28,792 nucleotides of DNA from Apostichopus californicus (Eukaryota > Echinodermata > Holothuroidea > Aspidochirotida > Stichopodidae), in NCBI GenBank assembly GCA_020650975.1, contig JAIPMN010001598.1, forward strand, positions 1 to 28,792. The letters run 5' to 3'. Made by a program: the position numbers and the translations under genes. Shown one piece after another: positions 22,501-28,792 of this stretch. Numbering within the stretch: position 1 is the first letter of the stretch; every line of letters starts with the position of its first letter. The notes under the pieces were generated by a model. That model saw only the letters and a program-made list of their open reading frames with translations, was not told where the DNA came from and did not search any database.

Positions 22501-23443
22501 AACCCTGTTACGAATAGAAAATAAGTTATAGTTATTACACAACATGAAAGCAGCATTACACATGTAAACTAACAGACAGTAACTATAAAGAGAAACAAAG
22601 TTTGGGATGAATATAAAGACTTCCACTACAGTTTACACCAACACTTGTGGGGACTATAGATATTTGATCCAAATTTTTAATTCTAAAAGAAGAAAGTAGT
22701 AAAGTGTTTTATTTCTGCAAATTGTTCAGCTCCTTTTGAACTACAATATTATAAGGTAAACCACAAAAAGTCTTTGTAATTGATTTTTTAAACTTACTTT
22801 TTGATTTGTACAAGAAAAACAAAATAAATACAGGATCAAATTCCACAGTGATCGATCATTGGTAATAACATTGCGAAAAGTATTCTAAGTTTGAATTAGC
22901 CAATCAGAAACCTCCTCTGGATATTTAGTTAGCCAATTGGACCTGGCGACTTTTCTTGCACTTCAAGGGTTGAACACACAAAATCTCACTTAAAGGAGGA
23001 TTTTTGTTGGTTGTATAAGTAGATTGCAGTAGCATTTTTATCAAACATGCAAGAAGACATATCAAAACTGTTCCATTTCATCCTATTGACCACCACCCGG
23101 GTATTTGATGCAAGAACTACAGAAATTGTTGGAAATCTTATGTGATGATGGAAGAACAATATGCTTGAGTTTGTGAGTTTATTTCCACCGAATATTAATT
23201 ATTAATGTTACAATTGTATATCACATAAATACAAAGCGGGGGAGGGGGGGAGGAGGACTGAAGAAGAAAGGCTCTTTACGATCAGAACCACCGTCAAACA
23301 TAACCACTAAAGACCCACGATGCATCTCACCTTACAACCCTCGCAGGAATGAACTCCGTAGTGAAAACCGGATGCCTTGTCACCGCAGACTCTACACTTC
23401 ATCGGAAGATCAATATGATCGGGATATTTGCTGTTATTAGACC
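10269..23443 (-). CDS. PPAR: PPAR-like nuclear receptor (NR1C type), six coding exons
   Basis: Six minus-strand exons (23443-23331, 22504-22354, 19304-19087, 17152-17000, 14608-14374, 10516-10269) join in phase through GT/AG sites into about 372 residues. The order is zinc finger 1 ([23 protein letters not shown]), zinc finger 2 ([11 protein letters not shown] to CQYCRFQKC), the post-finger extension [10 protein letters not shown], hinge, and a full ligand-binding domain with the receptor signature [20 protein letters not shown], ending in the AF-2 helix [37 protein letters not shown] and LLKEIY match vertebrate PPARs closely. PPARs are nuclear, ligand-regulated transcription factors that bind DR1 sites with RXR and control lipid metabolism. 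Oddities are a seven-residue D-box, loss of several fatty-acid contacts, a short helix 1-3 region and a clipped C-terminus. Codon 1 of the first exon is split, so at least one upstream exon is needed (see 25640-25769). A divergent NR1 sister of PPAR (Rev-erb/E75/E78 side) is the main alternative. Confidence 0.92.
10601..10870 (+). mobile_element. tRNA-Leu/Ser-type SINE
   Basis: The head carries a textbook Pol III A box, TGGCCGAGTGG (10612-10622), and B box, GTTCGATCC (10675-10683). The 63-base spacing and GGCCGAGTGG D-arm point to a class II tRNA (Leu or Ser) ancestor. A tRNA-unrelated body of about 170 bp follows, and the 3' end is an (ATT)n tail at 10858-10870, as in many SINE2 families. 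It lies antisense to the gene, ending about 85 bases upstream of the last exon's acceptor. I could not find clean target-site duplications or match the body to a named domain family. Confidence 0.75.
10921..11385 (+). repeat. G-rich GGATGGAGTGGG-type repeat split by the MITE
   Basis: Purine-rich DNA (gggatgggtagagg, aagtgggctggg) before 10970 resumes after 11338 as GGATGGAGTGGGTGGAGTGG and a further copy, ending near 11380. The hAT-like element appears to have landed inside this older simple repeat. Confidence 0.6.
10970..11338. mobile_element. Non-autonomous hAT-like MITE (369 bp) with 8-bp TSD
   Basis: The left end is CAGTGGCGGAGCTAGG and the inverted right end reads CAGTGGCGGCGAGTCC, so nine terminal bases are identical. 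The element is flanked on both sides by GGATGGAG (10962-10969 and 11339-11346), an exact 8-bp duplication. The CAG-type ends plus 8-bp TSD are diagnostic of hAT transposons. A GC-rich hairpin near the right end (about 11274-11327) pairs AGTCCAT...GTCAGGGGGGG with its inverse. There is no transposase. The host site is itself GGATGGAGTGGG repeats, so the TSD match is a little less strong than it looks. Confidence 0.8.
12391..12408. repeat. Poly-C tract
   Basis: A run of C interrupted by a single T within the last PPAR-like intron, giving G-rich DNA on the gene strand. Confidence 0.85.
13340..13692. mobile_element. piggyBac-like MITE (353 bp) flanked by TTAA
   Basis: TTAA stands at both 13336-13339 and 13693-13696. 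The enclosed ends are inverted repeats: AGGCAATGAAGACTCGCC on the left and AGGGTGTGAAGACTCGCG inverted on the right, sharing AGG and then TGAAGACTCGC. Exact TTAA duplication is the hallmark of piggyBac-type insertion. The interior is non-coding and richer in GC than the surrounding intron (for example AACCGCGTGCCGCCC). It would have been moved by a transposase encoded elsewhere. Confidence 0.75.
14374..14608 (-). CDS. PPAR: PPAR-like exon: helices 4-9 of ligand-binding domain
   Basis: The exon has 78 codons plus one base (acceptor tttggaag, donor gtaagt). It begins [18 protein letters not shown], completing the DQxxLL signature, and continues through [18 protein letters not shown], the [20 protein letters not shown] segment, and FSVLALAAP. 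The residue equivalent to PPAR-gamma H323 / PPAR-alpha Y314 is Phe (AAFE against GVHE/GVYE). [11 protein letters not shown] aligns with the DFAMKFNALEL helix 8 region of PPARs. Confidence 0.93.
14609..16999 (-). other. PPAR-like intron between the helix 3 and helix 4-9 exons
   Basis: A 2.4-kb phase-0 intron of mainly AT-rich sequence. On the opposite strand a 124-codon frame (16446-16820) has a hydrophobic stretch (about residues 55-78) and a charged tail, with no recognised family. I see no repeat or RNA gene in 14700-16200. Confidence 0.85.
17000..17152 (-). CDS. PPAR: PPAR-like exon: helix 3 and receptor signature
   Basis: The exon has exactly 51 codons in phase 0 (acceptor cgttaaag, donor gtaaag). 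It encodes [20 protein letters not shown], then helix 3 ([19 protein letters not shown]) and RNLDLNDQ. Aligned to PPAR helix 3, the cysteine equivalent to PPAR-gamma C285 is kept (YC), the coactivator charge-clamp Lys is kept (FAKK), and the Ser equivalent to PPAR-gamma S289 is Leu. The region that should hold helices 2 and 2' before helix 3 is short. The acceptor's pyrimidine tract is modest but the phase is decisive. Confidence 0.93.
17331..17362 (-). repeat. C-rich tract (G-rich on gene strand)
   Basis: Repeated C runs on the plus strand end in a homopolymer of about 13 C. The gene strand is therefore G-rich and quadruplex-prone about 180 bases upstream of the helix 3 exon acceptor. Confidence 0.6.
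17523..17598. repeat. Direct repeat, about 31-bp units
   Basis: AATTCATGTAAATTTGTTT followed by T-rich sequence occurs at 17524 and 17569, 45 bases apart. Confidence 0.85.
18095..18157. repeat. Direct repeat, 18-bp units
   Basis: ACTACATGTAGCCTACAC occurs at 18095-18112 and 18140-18157. A related ACTACATGTA lies between them and TATAGTACTA occurs beside both. Confidence 0.85.
18707..18748 (+). repeat. (GGGGA)n tract, strong G-quadruplex motif
   Basis: More than six runs of three or more G with one-base loops (gaggggaggggaggggaggg) lie on the plus strand, which is the transcribed template strand of the PPAR-like gene. Confidence 0.8.
19087..19304 (-). CDS. PPAR: PPAR-like exon: post-finger extension, hinge and helix 1
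   Basis: A split Ala codon joins to [18 protein letters not shown], the T/A-box extension that is nearly identical in PPARs (IRFGRMPRSEK). An acidic, charged hinge follows ([14 protein letters not shown]), then [16 protein letters not shown], which aligns with PPAR helix 1 (LKSLAKRIYEAYLKNF). The exon ends after YRVKTEDGQ in phase 0 at donor gtgagt. An ATG upstream in the intron gives an apparent open frame beginning 19317, but the acceptor (tattttcag) and phase show that the real exon starts at 19304. Confidence 0.93.
19305..22353 (-). other. PPAR-like intron between finger 2 and hinge exons
   Basis: A 3.0-kb phase-1 intron. It holds the GAGTAC-type degenerate tandem repeat (21742-22040) and a short C-run (22195-22215). 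Elsewhere (19320-21700) it is AT-rich sequence. A 100-codon gene-strand frame at 21495-21193 has no recognisable family. Confidence 0.85.
21742..22040. repeat. Degenerate GAGTACAAG-type tandem repeat
   Basis: Three clear 20-bp units (AG(A/T)GTATGAGTACAATGTTC) start near 21752, 21772 and 21792. They decay rightwards into looser GAGTACAA and CAAGTACAAG copies through about 22010. A longer period of about 85 bp is hinted at by ACATGAAATTTGC near 21831 and ACATTAAATTTGC near 21925. This is an old, diverging satellite-like block. Confidence 0.65.
22354..22504 (-). CDS. PPAR: PPAR-like exon: second zinc finger
   Basis: The exon has 50 codons plus one base, flanked by cgtaacag and gtaagt. It encodes [16 protein letters not shown], then PYLQTEP, then [37 protein letters not shown] and [13 protein letters not shown] strongly resemble PPAR ([23 protein letters not shown]). 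Finger 2 reads C-x7-C-x9-C-x2-C. Vertebrate PPARs have C-x3-C and most other receptors C-x5-C at the first pair, so this D-box, the DNA-bound dimer interface, is longer than usual. No splice site or frame break lies inside, so the extra residues are genuinely encoded. Confidence 0.95.
22505..23330 (-). other. PPAR-like intron between the two zinc-finger exons
   Basis: An 826-bp phase-0 intron at the conserved position after CEGCK. It contains two CCAAT boxes 41 bases apart (TAGCCAATCAG near 22898 and TAGCCAATTGG near 22932), a TATAAGTAG near 23017 and a G-rich tract at 23237-23258. Nothing else is seen. Confidence 0.85.
23237..23258 (+). repeat. G-rich tract
   Basis: Gcggggg/agggggggg/aggagg runs on the plus strand lie about 75 bases inside the intron from the finger 1 donor. 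Confidence 0.6.
23331..23443 (-). CDS. PPAR: PPAR-like exon: end of A/B domain and first zinc finger
   Basis: The acceptor ttatttcag precedes 23443 and the donor gtgaga follows 23331. The exon starts with two bases of a split codon, then encodes [15 protein letters not shown] and finger 1 with its four zinc cysteines (CRVC and CEGC). The P-box is CEGCK, continued by G in the next exon, which predicts AGGTCA half-site recognition as in NR1 receptors. The break after CEGCK is the usual intron site between the two fingers in this family. YGVHSCEGC is shared with E75 and is close to the YGVHACEGC of PPAR and Rev-erb. Confidence 0.95.
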
Positions 23444-23565
23444 CTGAAATAACAACAGGAAAAAGAAAAAAAAAGTTAACAAATTATTAAAATAGCTTTT
23501 TCCTATTTGTCTCAGATTGCCCAAACCTGATAAGTTAACCAAAGTTTTGATGTATTACTCCTTGT

Positions 23566-23668
23566 ACGTTCATTTGTTCGTACGTTCGTTCGTTTGTCCG
23601 TTTCTTCTTTAGTTCATTCATTCTTTTTTCTTTTTTTCTTACTTTCCTTCTTTCTTTCTTTTCTTACA
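23566..23668. repeat. (TTCG)n and (CTTT)n microsatellite block
   Basis: The plus strand shows GTACGTTCATTTGTTCG and CGTTCGTTCGTTTG copies, then TTCATTCATTC and pyrimidine-rich CTTTCTTTC to about 23668. It is a compound tetranucleotide repeat. Confidence 0.8.
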
Positions 23669-24837
23669 AAGGTTGGCATAAATGTGAGCAGCTCGCGTTC
23701 ATCAATGAATATTTGATTGATTTGATTTTCCACAGATTATAAATATATACATGTGGAGGGAAGTCCTCTAAAAAGCCAATTCAGGCTTAACAAGGTAAAG
23801 GACTCCCAAGGAAGGAAGAAGGGAGAATATGGCCTCTTCAACAAACTGATATGCAAAATATCCAGCTTATGAAAGAACTCCAAAGCAATTAATTTTTTAC
23901 TTTCATATTTTGACTCGCTGAATTTCAAGACACTTTATAAGCTTTGGTCTTCTTAAAAGGGACTTGTAATCATCAATTCAAGAAACCCTTCCAGAGCAGT
24001 ACACGTGAGGAAAGGTAAAAAGACAACTTTATGAATGAAACTATTTTCAGTACATGATGGCATATTCTATCAAAAACTTCCACAAAATATAATATGTCAT
24101 ACAGTTATCAATAGCCCTGTCCCACCTATAAATAGGGTAGACTTTGAACAAGCAGACAAGTTGTATCTGCCAAATTTGAAAGGTTTACATACTTTTACGA
24201 CAGAGAGCCCTTCAAAATGAGTGCCAATTTGACGAGTATATATGAGACGCATTTAAATGTTGTTTGAATTGGGGCTCAATCATCCCGTTTTATAATGTAC
24301 AAGGGTTACCGGTTGTACTCACTACGGATATGACGAAGCTGCCTCGAAAAGAAATAAACCCGGGCAAGCCACATAGAAAGTATTAGATTTTATATTTTGC
24401 TACCAGGCCAATGATAGTTTATGCCAAGCTAAAATCATGGAGAGATTATCTTGGTCAGGACAACACTTTCATGTCCAAATTGATGTTATCTTATACCGGG
24501 AGCAGTTATCTCGCAGAATCCTTGAAACTGTCTCACCAATTATGTTGTGTTTATGTCCTATTTCCACTAAATATCTTGTTGATAGCACATTGTGATAATA
24601 AAGATGAGGCCCAGGGGAGGGAGTAAGGAAAATTTTACAAAGTCTAAAAACTAGTTGTTATATTGGTAAAAAATGTAGTTTCTTCAGGAAGAAAAATGGC
24701 TGAAATCTCACATAAATGTGACAATAACACATTATTTCTCAGAGTTAAACTTTGTAGCTAATGAGCACGGTCCATTCGGAGAGTGGTTTCAAGTGTGGTT
24801 CGCTGTCAGGACAGGGGACTGGGGAGAGCAGGGATAG

Positions 24838-24872
24838 AAGAGGGGGAGGGAAAAGAGGGGGGGAAGAAAGGA
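24838..24872 (+). repeat. Purine-rich G tract
   Basis: An uninterrupted run of A and G with several G clusters (agagggggaggg, agagggggggaag) forms a homopurine strand. Confidence 0.65.
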
Positions 24873-25639
24873 GAATGGATAGATGGGAAATGCTGGAATC
24901 AAAATTTACTCAGTGTATTACTACTATTTTCATCCTTTCACTCCTTAATTACTTACAATAAATATTAATGGAAATCGTTAACAGATGGACGATTAAGAGA
25001 AGCGATTGAAAATGAAGGGGAATGAGAGAGAGGCATCAAGCTTGGTGAAACCTATTCTTTGTAGAGTTCAAAATGGTACCCTCAATTTCAGATAAACCAG
25101 GAAAGAAAACATGAAAAGTGCAACTTATCCGTTAAAAACCTACTTAATGAACGATGGAAAAGATGGATAATAAGGATAATTCTGGAGTTAGTTCCAGACA
25201 ACCTCGGACCATGAAAGTACTGCAGATAATTTCTACCCTACCACAGAGTTCTACAGGGTCATTTTTGAAAGGTAACCTTCGAAATTTAAAACATTTTGTG
25301 GCATCTGTATATATCCCAATCTGACTATTTGACCTGCTTTTTTTTTCTTTCCGACTATTGCAAGAATTTTAGTACCACCGTCGTATAACCGTCTTCCTGT
25401 TACCAAAGTTCTTTTGTTGACTTTCATTTGGCTGACTTTACAAAGCCCTTATCGAACGAACGAATAGAGCGGTATTTGATGGAATAGACACACAGATGTG
25501 TATCTTGGTAATCATATTATAATATTTCCTTGCTTATCCTTAGTAAAACAACTTTTGGAGAAGATTTATTGAATATGCCTCAACTGTTATCTGTGGTTCG
25601 TGACTACTGTACAATTTCTTGGTAAACATCTTTGCTTAC

Positions 25640-25769
25640 CTAGTCCTGACCTTTGCACATAACTTTTGCAACTGGCACCACTCATTACACCTATGAATTT
25701 GACCTGGGATAAGCCTTTTAAAAGATTGGGACTGGCTCCTAAAAATTTGTTAAAATTTAGTGGACATGT
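25640..25769 (-). CDS. PPAR: Candidate upstream coding exon (A/B domain) of the PPAR-like gene
   Basis: Read leftwards, this segment has an acceptor (ttacccag before 25769), a strong donor (CTAG/gtaagc after 25640) and one fully open frame of 43 codons plus one base. That is exactly the phase the zinc-finger-1 exon demands: the split codon becomes GGG, Gly. An in-frame ATG at 25685-25683 gives MSGASCKSYVQRSGLG, joined to [19 protein letters not shown]. If the acceptor is used instead, the preceding residues include FNKFLGASPNLLKGLSQVKF. A/B domains are poorly conserved, so similarity cannot confirm it. A chance open frame with matching sites is possible. Confidence 0.4.
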
Positions 25770-26511
25770 CTGGGTAAGGTAAACGTACTTCGGTGGTGAT
25801 GATACAACACAATCTTTTACCGGTACGATGCCAGCTGATATAAGAAGGTGCGGGTACCGGGGTTAGATAGCGTTCATTTAATATCGTTACCATGGTGACA
25901 ATGATAAACATAGCAATCTATTTATACGTGCAATAAGTGTATGACATACTTTATATTGCTCTGATCATTGGTTCAACAAATACTTGGTGCATTCATGTAC
26001 AAAGTACACAGTTAATTATTATACAAACTGACGGGGACAAAATACAAAGGCGAAAAAAGATGTTAGGCTTCAGGTTAGTATATGAAAACAGTACTGTACA
26101 CTAGGTAACAAAGGTTTAAAGAATGCACGCACAGAAAAAAAGGGGTTTACGTTTGCCTAGGTTTTGTCAACAACATGACATGTGCCTTAAAGATAATTGT
26201 CAAGCAACATGTTATTGTGAATAATCTTACTCTTGCAGTTATTTTTTTTGGGGGGCGGTGATGGGGGGATAGTTTCAAATTCCCTCAAGAAGTGAAAAGC
26301 AAAATATTCAACCTCATCGTCCCTGCTGCCGATGGTGTGCAAAAAGGGGAGGGGGGCCATGGGACACCATGACAGTTATTATAAATGTTATCTATAAAAG
26401 CTTGAATTTAATTATGCTGACAGGATTCGCAAACTATTTACCCATGAAAGAGTAATTGTTCAGTTGAGGATGGACTATTCAACAAGTAATTATGTCATCC
26501 GATTTCTTAAC

Positions 26512-26587
26512 CCTCCCCTCCTCACACCCCTCCTCACACTCTTCCCTAAACCTCCCCCTCCTTCCTTTGTTTATGTCTTACTTCTCC
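26512..26587. repeat. Pyrimidine-rich tract
   Basis: Almost only C and T with a repeated CTCCTCACAC unit. Confidence 0.7.
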
Positions 26588-26994
26588 CAAACTACTGCAG
26601 CTTACAACATCAACTAATTAAATGTTGTCATAATGAATTCTGATGTGTTGGTACGTGAATTAAATGTAGTCATACATGTATGATGTACAGATACTACAAC
26701 AGAATTCATATATAAGATATTATACAGATTTCCACAGAAGATCAAATTCAAAATCACAGCCAAACTGACAGAATGTAATCACAACTAACAACAACAGATT
26801 ATTGCATATATCATATTCACCATTGGTAATTAGCCTAAAAACAGAACCAAAACAAATTAGAAAAGTGCATTTTTTTTTGTTTAATAGAAATACTATTTCC
26901 TTCTGTGAGTTACATATTACAAAGAAACTCAAAAATTTATTCAAATCAATGTTGCTGTTGCCAGATGTATTCACAAACATATCACCAAACTTGT

Positions 26995-27014
26995 AAAAAA
27001 AAAAAAAAAAAAAA
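26995..27014. repeat. Poly-A run (20 A)
   Basis: Twenty consecutive A. The sequence before it shows no retrotransposon body that I recognise. Confidence 0.9.
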
Positions 27015-27816
27015 GTTAATTTCTTTGCCATGCAAAATGCTATGAGGATGAGGCTTTGACCTAACGATTTAGAAAATTTCAAGCATTTTTTTTTATACTT
27101 CAGATACTAGAAGTCAAGAATATCTCTGTAAGCTAAAACAGAGACTAGGATATGATGGGTTTTTCATTGTAACAGACTTATTGCCACTTACAGGATAAAT
27201 AACAACATGTTGCTAAGCATTTAATAGCTTAGGCTAACTTCCACAGATTGAGATAATTATCTTCAGACAGGACAAAGTTTTCACAGTTTTATGTTGTGAT
27301 TATAGAAATGTACAGTAATCTGAGCAGCTATAACAGAGTTCAGTCGGTAAAAGAAAATGGCTGCTGATTTCATTTGCTGACATTCCATTCAGATATCAAC
27401 AATATTATTTATCATACTATTCTACATGAGTAAATACTTCATGAATGTTTTGTTGATAAAAACTAATCACCAAAAATAATTGATTAACAAAATGCGAGAG
27501 ACAGAGGGAGAGAGAAATAAATTAAAAGATAAAAGCAAAATTATGCTCCACATCTCTCTTAGACTGAAACTCCATCCAGACAGATAAATATGCAATTGGG
27601 ATGCTGACATGTGACATAGCAAGTTAATTGTCAATATCATACAAATATATCCCATGCTGTTTTATCATAGAATACACAAGATGCACACACAGTTAAACAA
27701 ATAAATCTCCATTTTATAGAGTTCACACAAACTAATTTTCCTACAGTGGCTGTTTTCAAAACAAACTTTGCTGAGAGAGAAAAATATCACTTATATAGCT
27801 GGAGCAGCTCTACCTT

Positions 27817-28385
27817 GCCTTCCCACTCACCCTCCTTCATCCAAAAGTTTCCCTTTTCATTTACCCCCCCCCCCCTTCTCTGTTCCTTCTCTGTCCCTTC
27901 TGTTACTTTGGTGTGCCTTCTGTTTCCTTTCCTTTCCCTTTTACTTTCCCTCTATTTTTCTCCTTCCCTTCCCCTTTCCCTAAGTTCCCCTTCTCTTTAG
28001 GTTCCCTTCTCCTTATTTCCCCTCCCCCCTTAGTTCCCCTCCCCCCTTAGTTTCCCTTCTCCTTTGTATCCCTTTTGCTCAGTTTCCTCCCCCTTAGTTC
28101 ACCTTCTACTTAGGTCCCCTTCTCCTTGTGTCCTTTCCCCTCAGTTCCCCCCTCCCTTAGTTCCCCTTCTCCTTAGATCTCTTTCCCCTCAGTTCTACTC
28201 CCCCCTTAGTTTCCCTTCTCCTAAGTTTGCATTCTCCTCAGTGTCCCTTCCCCTTTCCCTTAGTGTCCCTTCTCCTCCTCAGTGCCCCATCTCCTCCTTA
28301 GTGTTCCTTCTCCTCCTTAGTGTCCCTTCTCCTTCCCCTTAGTGTCCCTTCTCCTTCCCCATAGTGTCCCTTCGCCTTCCCCATA
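27817..28385. repeat. Pyrimidine-rich minisatellite, about 15-18 bp period
   Basis: The plus strand is nearly all C and T. From about 27980 it resolves into variant units of TTAGTTCCCCTTCTCC and TTAGTGTCCCTTCTCC, with slightly longer versions carrying an extra TCC. At least twenty imperfect copies run to 28385. Apparent open frames here (proline/serine/leucine-only) are artefacts of the repeat. The gene strand is G/A-rich. Confidence 0.9.
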
Positions 28386-28508
28386 ACACGGAATAATTTA
28401 CTATTCAAATTTTGTGTAGCAGTTTTGAAGGCTGTGAATTGTGTCTCTCATAAAATACTATGTGTTCCTGTGTACAATCCTGTCATCCATCTTTGGACTT
28501 ATATTTAT

Positions 28509-28531
28509 TTATATATATATATATATATATA
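28509..28531. repeat. (TA)n microsatellite
   Basis: About eleven TA repeats. Confidence 0.95.
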
Positions 28532-28670
28532 CAGCAATTTGACCATTTTGCATAGCATTCTGCGATACCGGATATAGTATTCCCTGCATTCCATATGCAT
28601 GAAGAGCCAAGGTACAGAAATGCTAATGACATGTTACATTAGCATCTTTTGTACAAGAGACCATAATTAC

Positions 28671-28792
28671 CAGTAGCGGAGCCAAAATAACAACCGTTTT
28701 CCACTTAAGTGTTTGCACAGGTGAACTGAAGTCTCATGCAGTGTGACCTTTGACATAAGTATTTCAGGTTTTTATCATAAATCAGCGATTCA
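28671..28792 (+). mobile_element. Possible hAT-type terminus cut by the window edge
   Basis: CAGTAGCGGAGCC at 28671 differs at one of the first 12 bases from the left end of the hAT-like MITE at 10970 (CAGTGGCGGAGCT). The interior does not obviously match, and the other end lies outside the window, so no target duplication can be tested. Confidence 0.25.

Larger units (their letters stand above)
23444..25639 (-). other. Sequence upstream of the finger 1 exon (intron if the 25640 exon is real)
   Basis: 2.2 kb of AT-rich DNA. It carries a GTTCGTTCG/CTTT microsatellite block (23566-23668) and a purine-rich G tract (24838-24872). No other convincing exon was found on either strand. Confidence 0.6.
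25770..28792. other. Right-hand region: presumed further intron or 5' flank
   Basis: No exon could be supported here. It contains short G tracts near 26248 and 26345, a pyrimidine tract at 26512-26587, poly-A at 26995-27014, the large pyrimidine-rich minisatellite (27817-28385), (TA)n at 28509-28531 and a possible hAT end at 28671. The first exon(s), promoter and start site of the PPAR-like gene may lie here or beyond the edge. Confidence 0.6.

Noticed and set aside
26720-27082. 120-codon minus frame with a Phe run
   Set aside because: The Phe run is the poly-A tract read in reverse; composition is low-complexity and no family is recognisable.
27746-28342. Open frames in the C/T-rich block giving Pro/Ser/Leu/Phe-only proteins
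   Set aside because: They are products of a pyrimidine minisatellite with no stop-rich triplets; composition alone explains them.
1-28792. CRISPR arrays, operons, riboswitches and phage-like clusters
   Set aside because: The window is intron-bearing animal DNA; the tandem repeats lack regular unique spacers and there are no bacterial-type genes.
1-28792. A multi-gene novel defence or mobile system
   Set aside because: Only two host genes and small non-autonomous elements could be supported; novelty rests on the receptor's residues rather than on a gene cluster.

Overview
This is intron-rich, AT-rich metazoan nuclear DNA. It holds the end of one conserved gene, most of a second, and several small transposon remnants, with frequent poly-G/poly-C, (TC)n, (TA)n and poly-A tracts. 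The nuclear receptor proves an animal. The compact non-vertebrate introns (0.8-3.9 kb), the mix of small hAT-like, TTAA-type and tRNA-SINE elements, and a single divergent PPAR-like receptor suggest a marine invertebrate deuterostome such as an echinoderm or hemichordate. That placement is inference; a mollusc or other lophotrochozoan is not excluded.

Layout. 1-503: the last part of a SLU7 intron, opening with a small minisatellite. 504-686 (+): the terminal coding exon of SLU7, a step-two pre-mRNA splicing factor, followed by its 3'UTR and poly(A) signals at 962 and 1101. About 1107-9196: an intergenic region between two convergent genes. It carries a fold-back composite element (1529-1919), a 71/64-bp tandem duplication (4883-5017), a hairpin relic with hammerhead/Penelope-like character (about 7486-7625), a (TC)n tract and a possible tRNA-SINE relic. 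10269-23443 (-): six coding exons of a PPAR-like nuclear receptor (NR1C type), covering both zinc fingers, the hinge and the complete ligand-binding domain to the stop codon. A seventh, upstream exon is a plausible new call at 25640-25769; its phase matches and it has good splice sites. The introns hold a tRNA-Leu/Ser-type SINE (10601-10870), a hAT-like MITE with an 8-bp target duplication (10970-11338), a piggyBac-like MITE flanked by TTAA (13340-13692), several G-quadruplex-prone tracts and degenerate tandem repeats. 25770-28792: presumed upstream intron or 5' flank with a pyrimidine-rich minisatellite of about 550 bp and a (TA)n tract.

The most interesting item is the receptor. Every splice junction joins in phase, and the coactivator charge-clamp residues (helix 3 Lys, AF-2 Glu) and the PPAR signature around NLDLNDQ are kept. 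By alignment to vertebrate PPARs recalled from memory, three of the four polar residues that hold fatty-acid carboxylates appear to be gone, the C-terminal Tyr is absent because the protein stops two residues after LLKEIY, and the segment between helices 1 and 3 is short. The second zinc finger has a seven-residue D-box where PPARs have three and most receptors five. This looks like an intact receptor with altered ligand and DNA or dimer properties. The two genes share no pathway that the sequence reveals; they are simply convergent neighbours.
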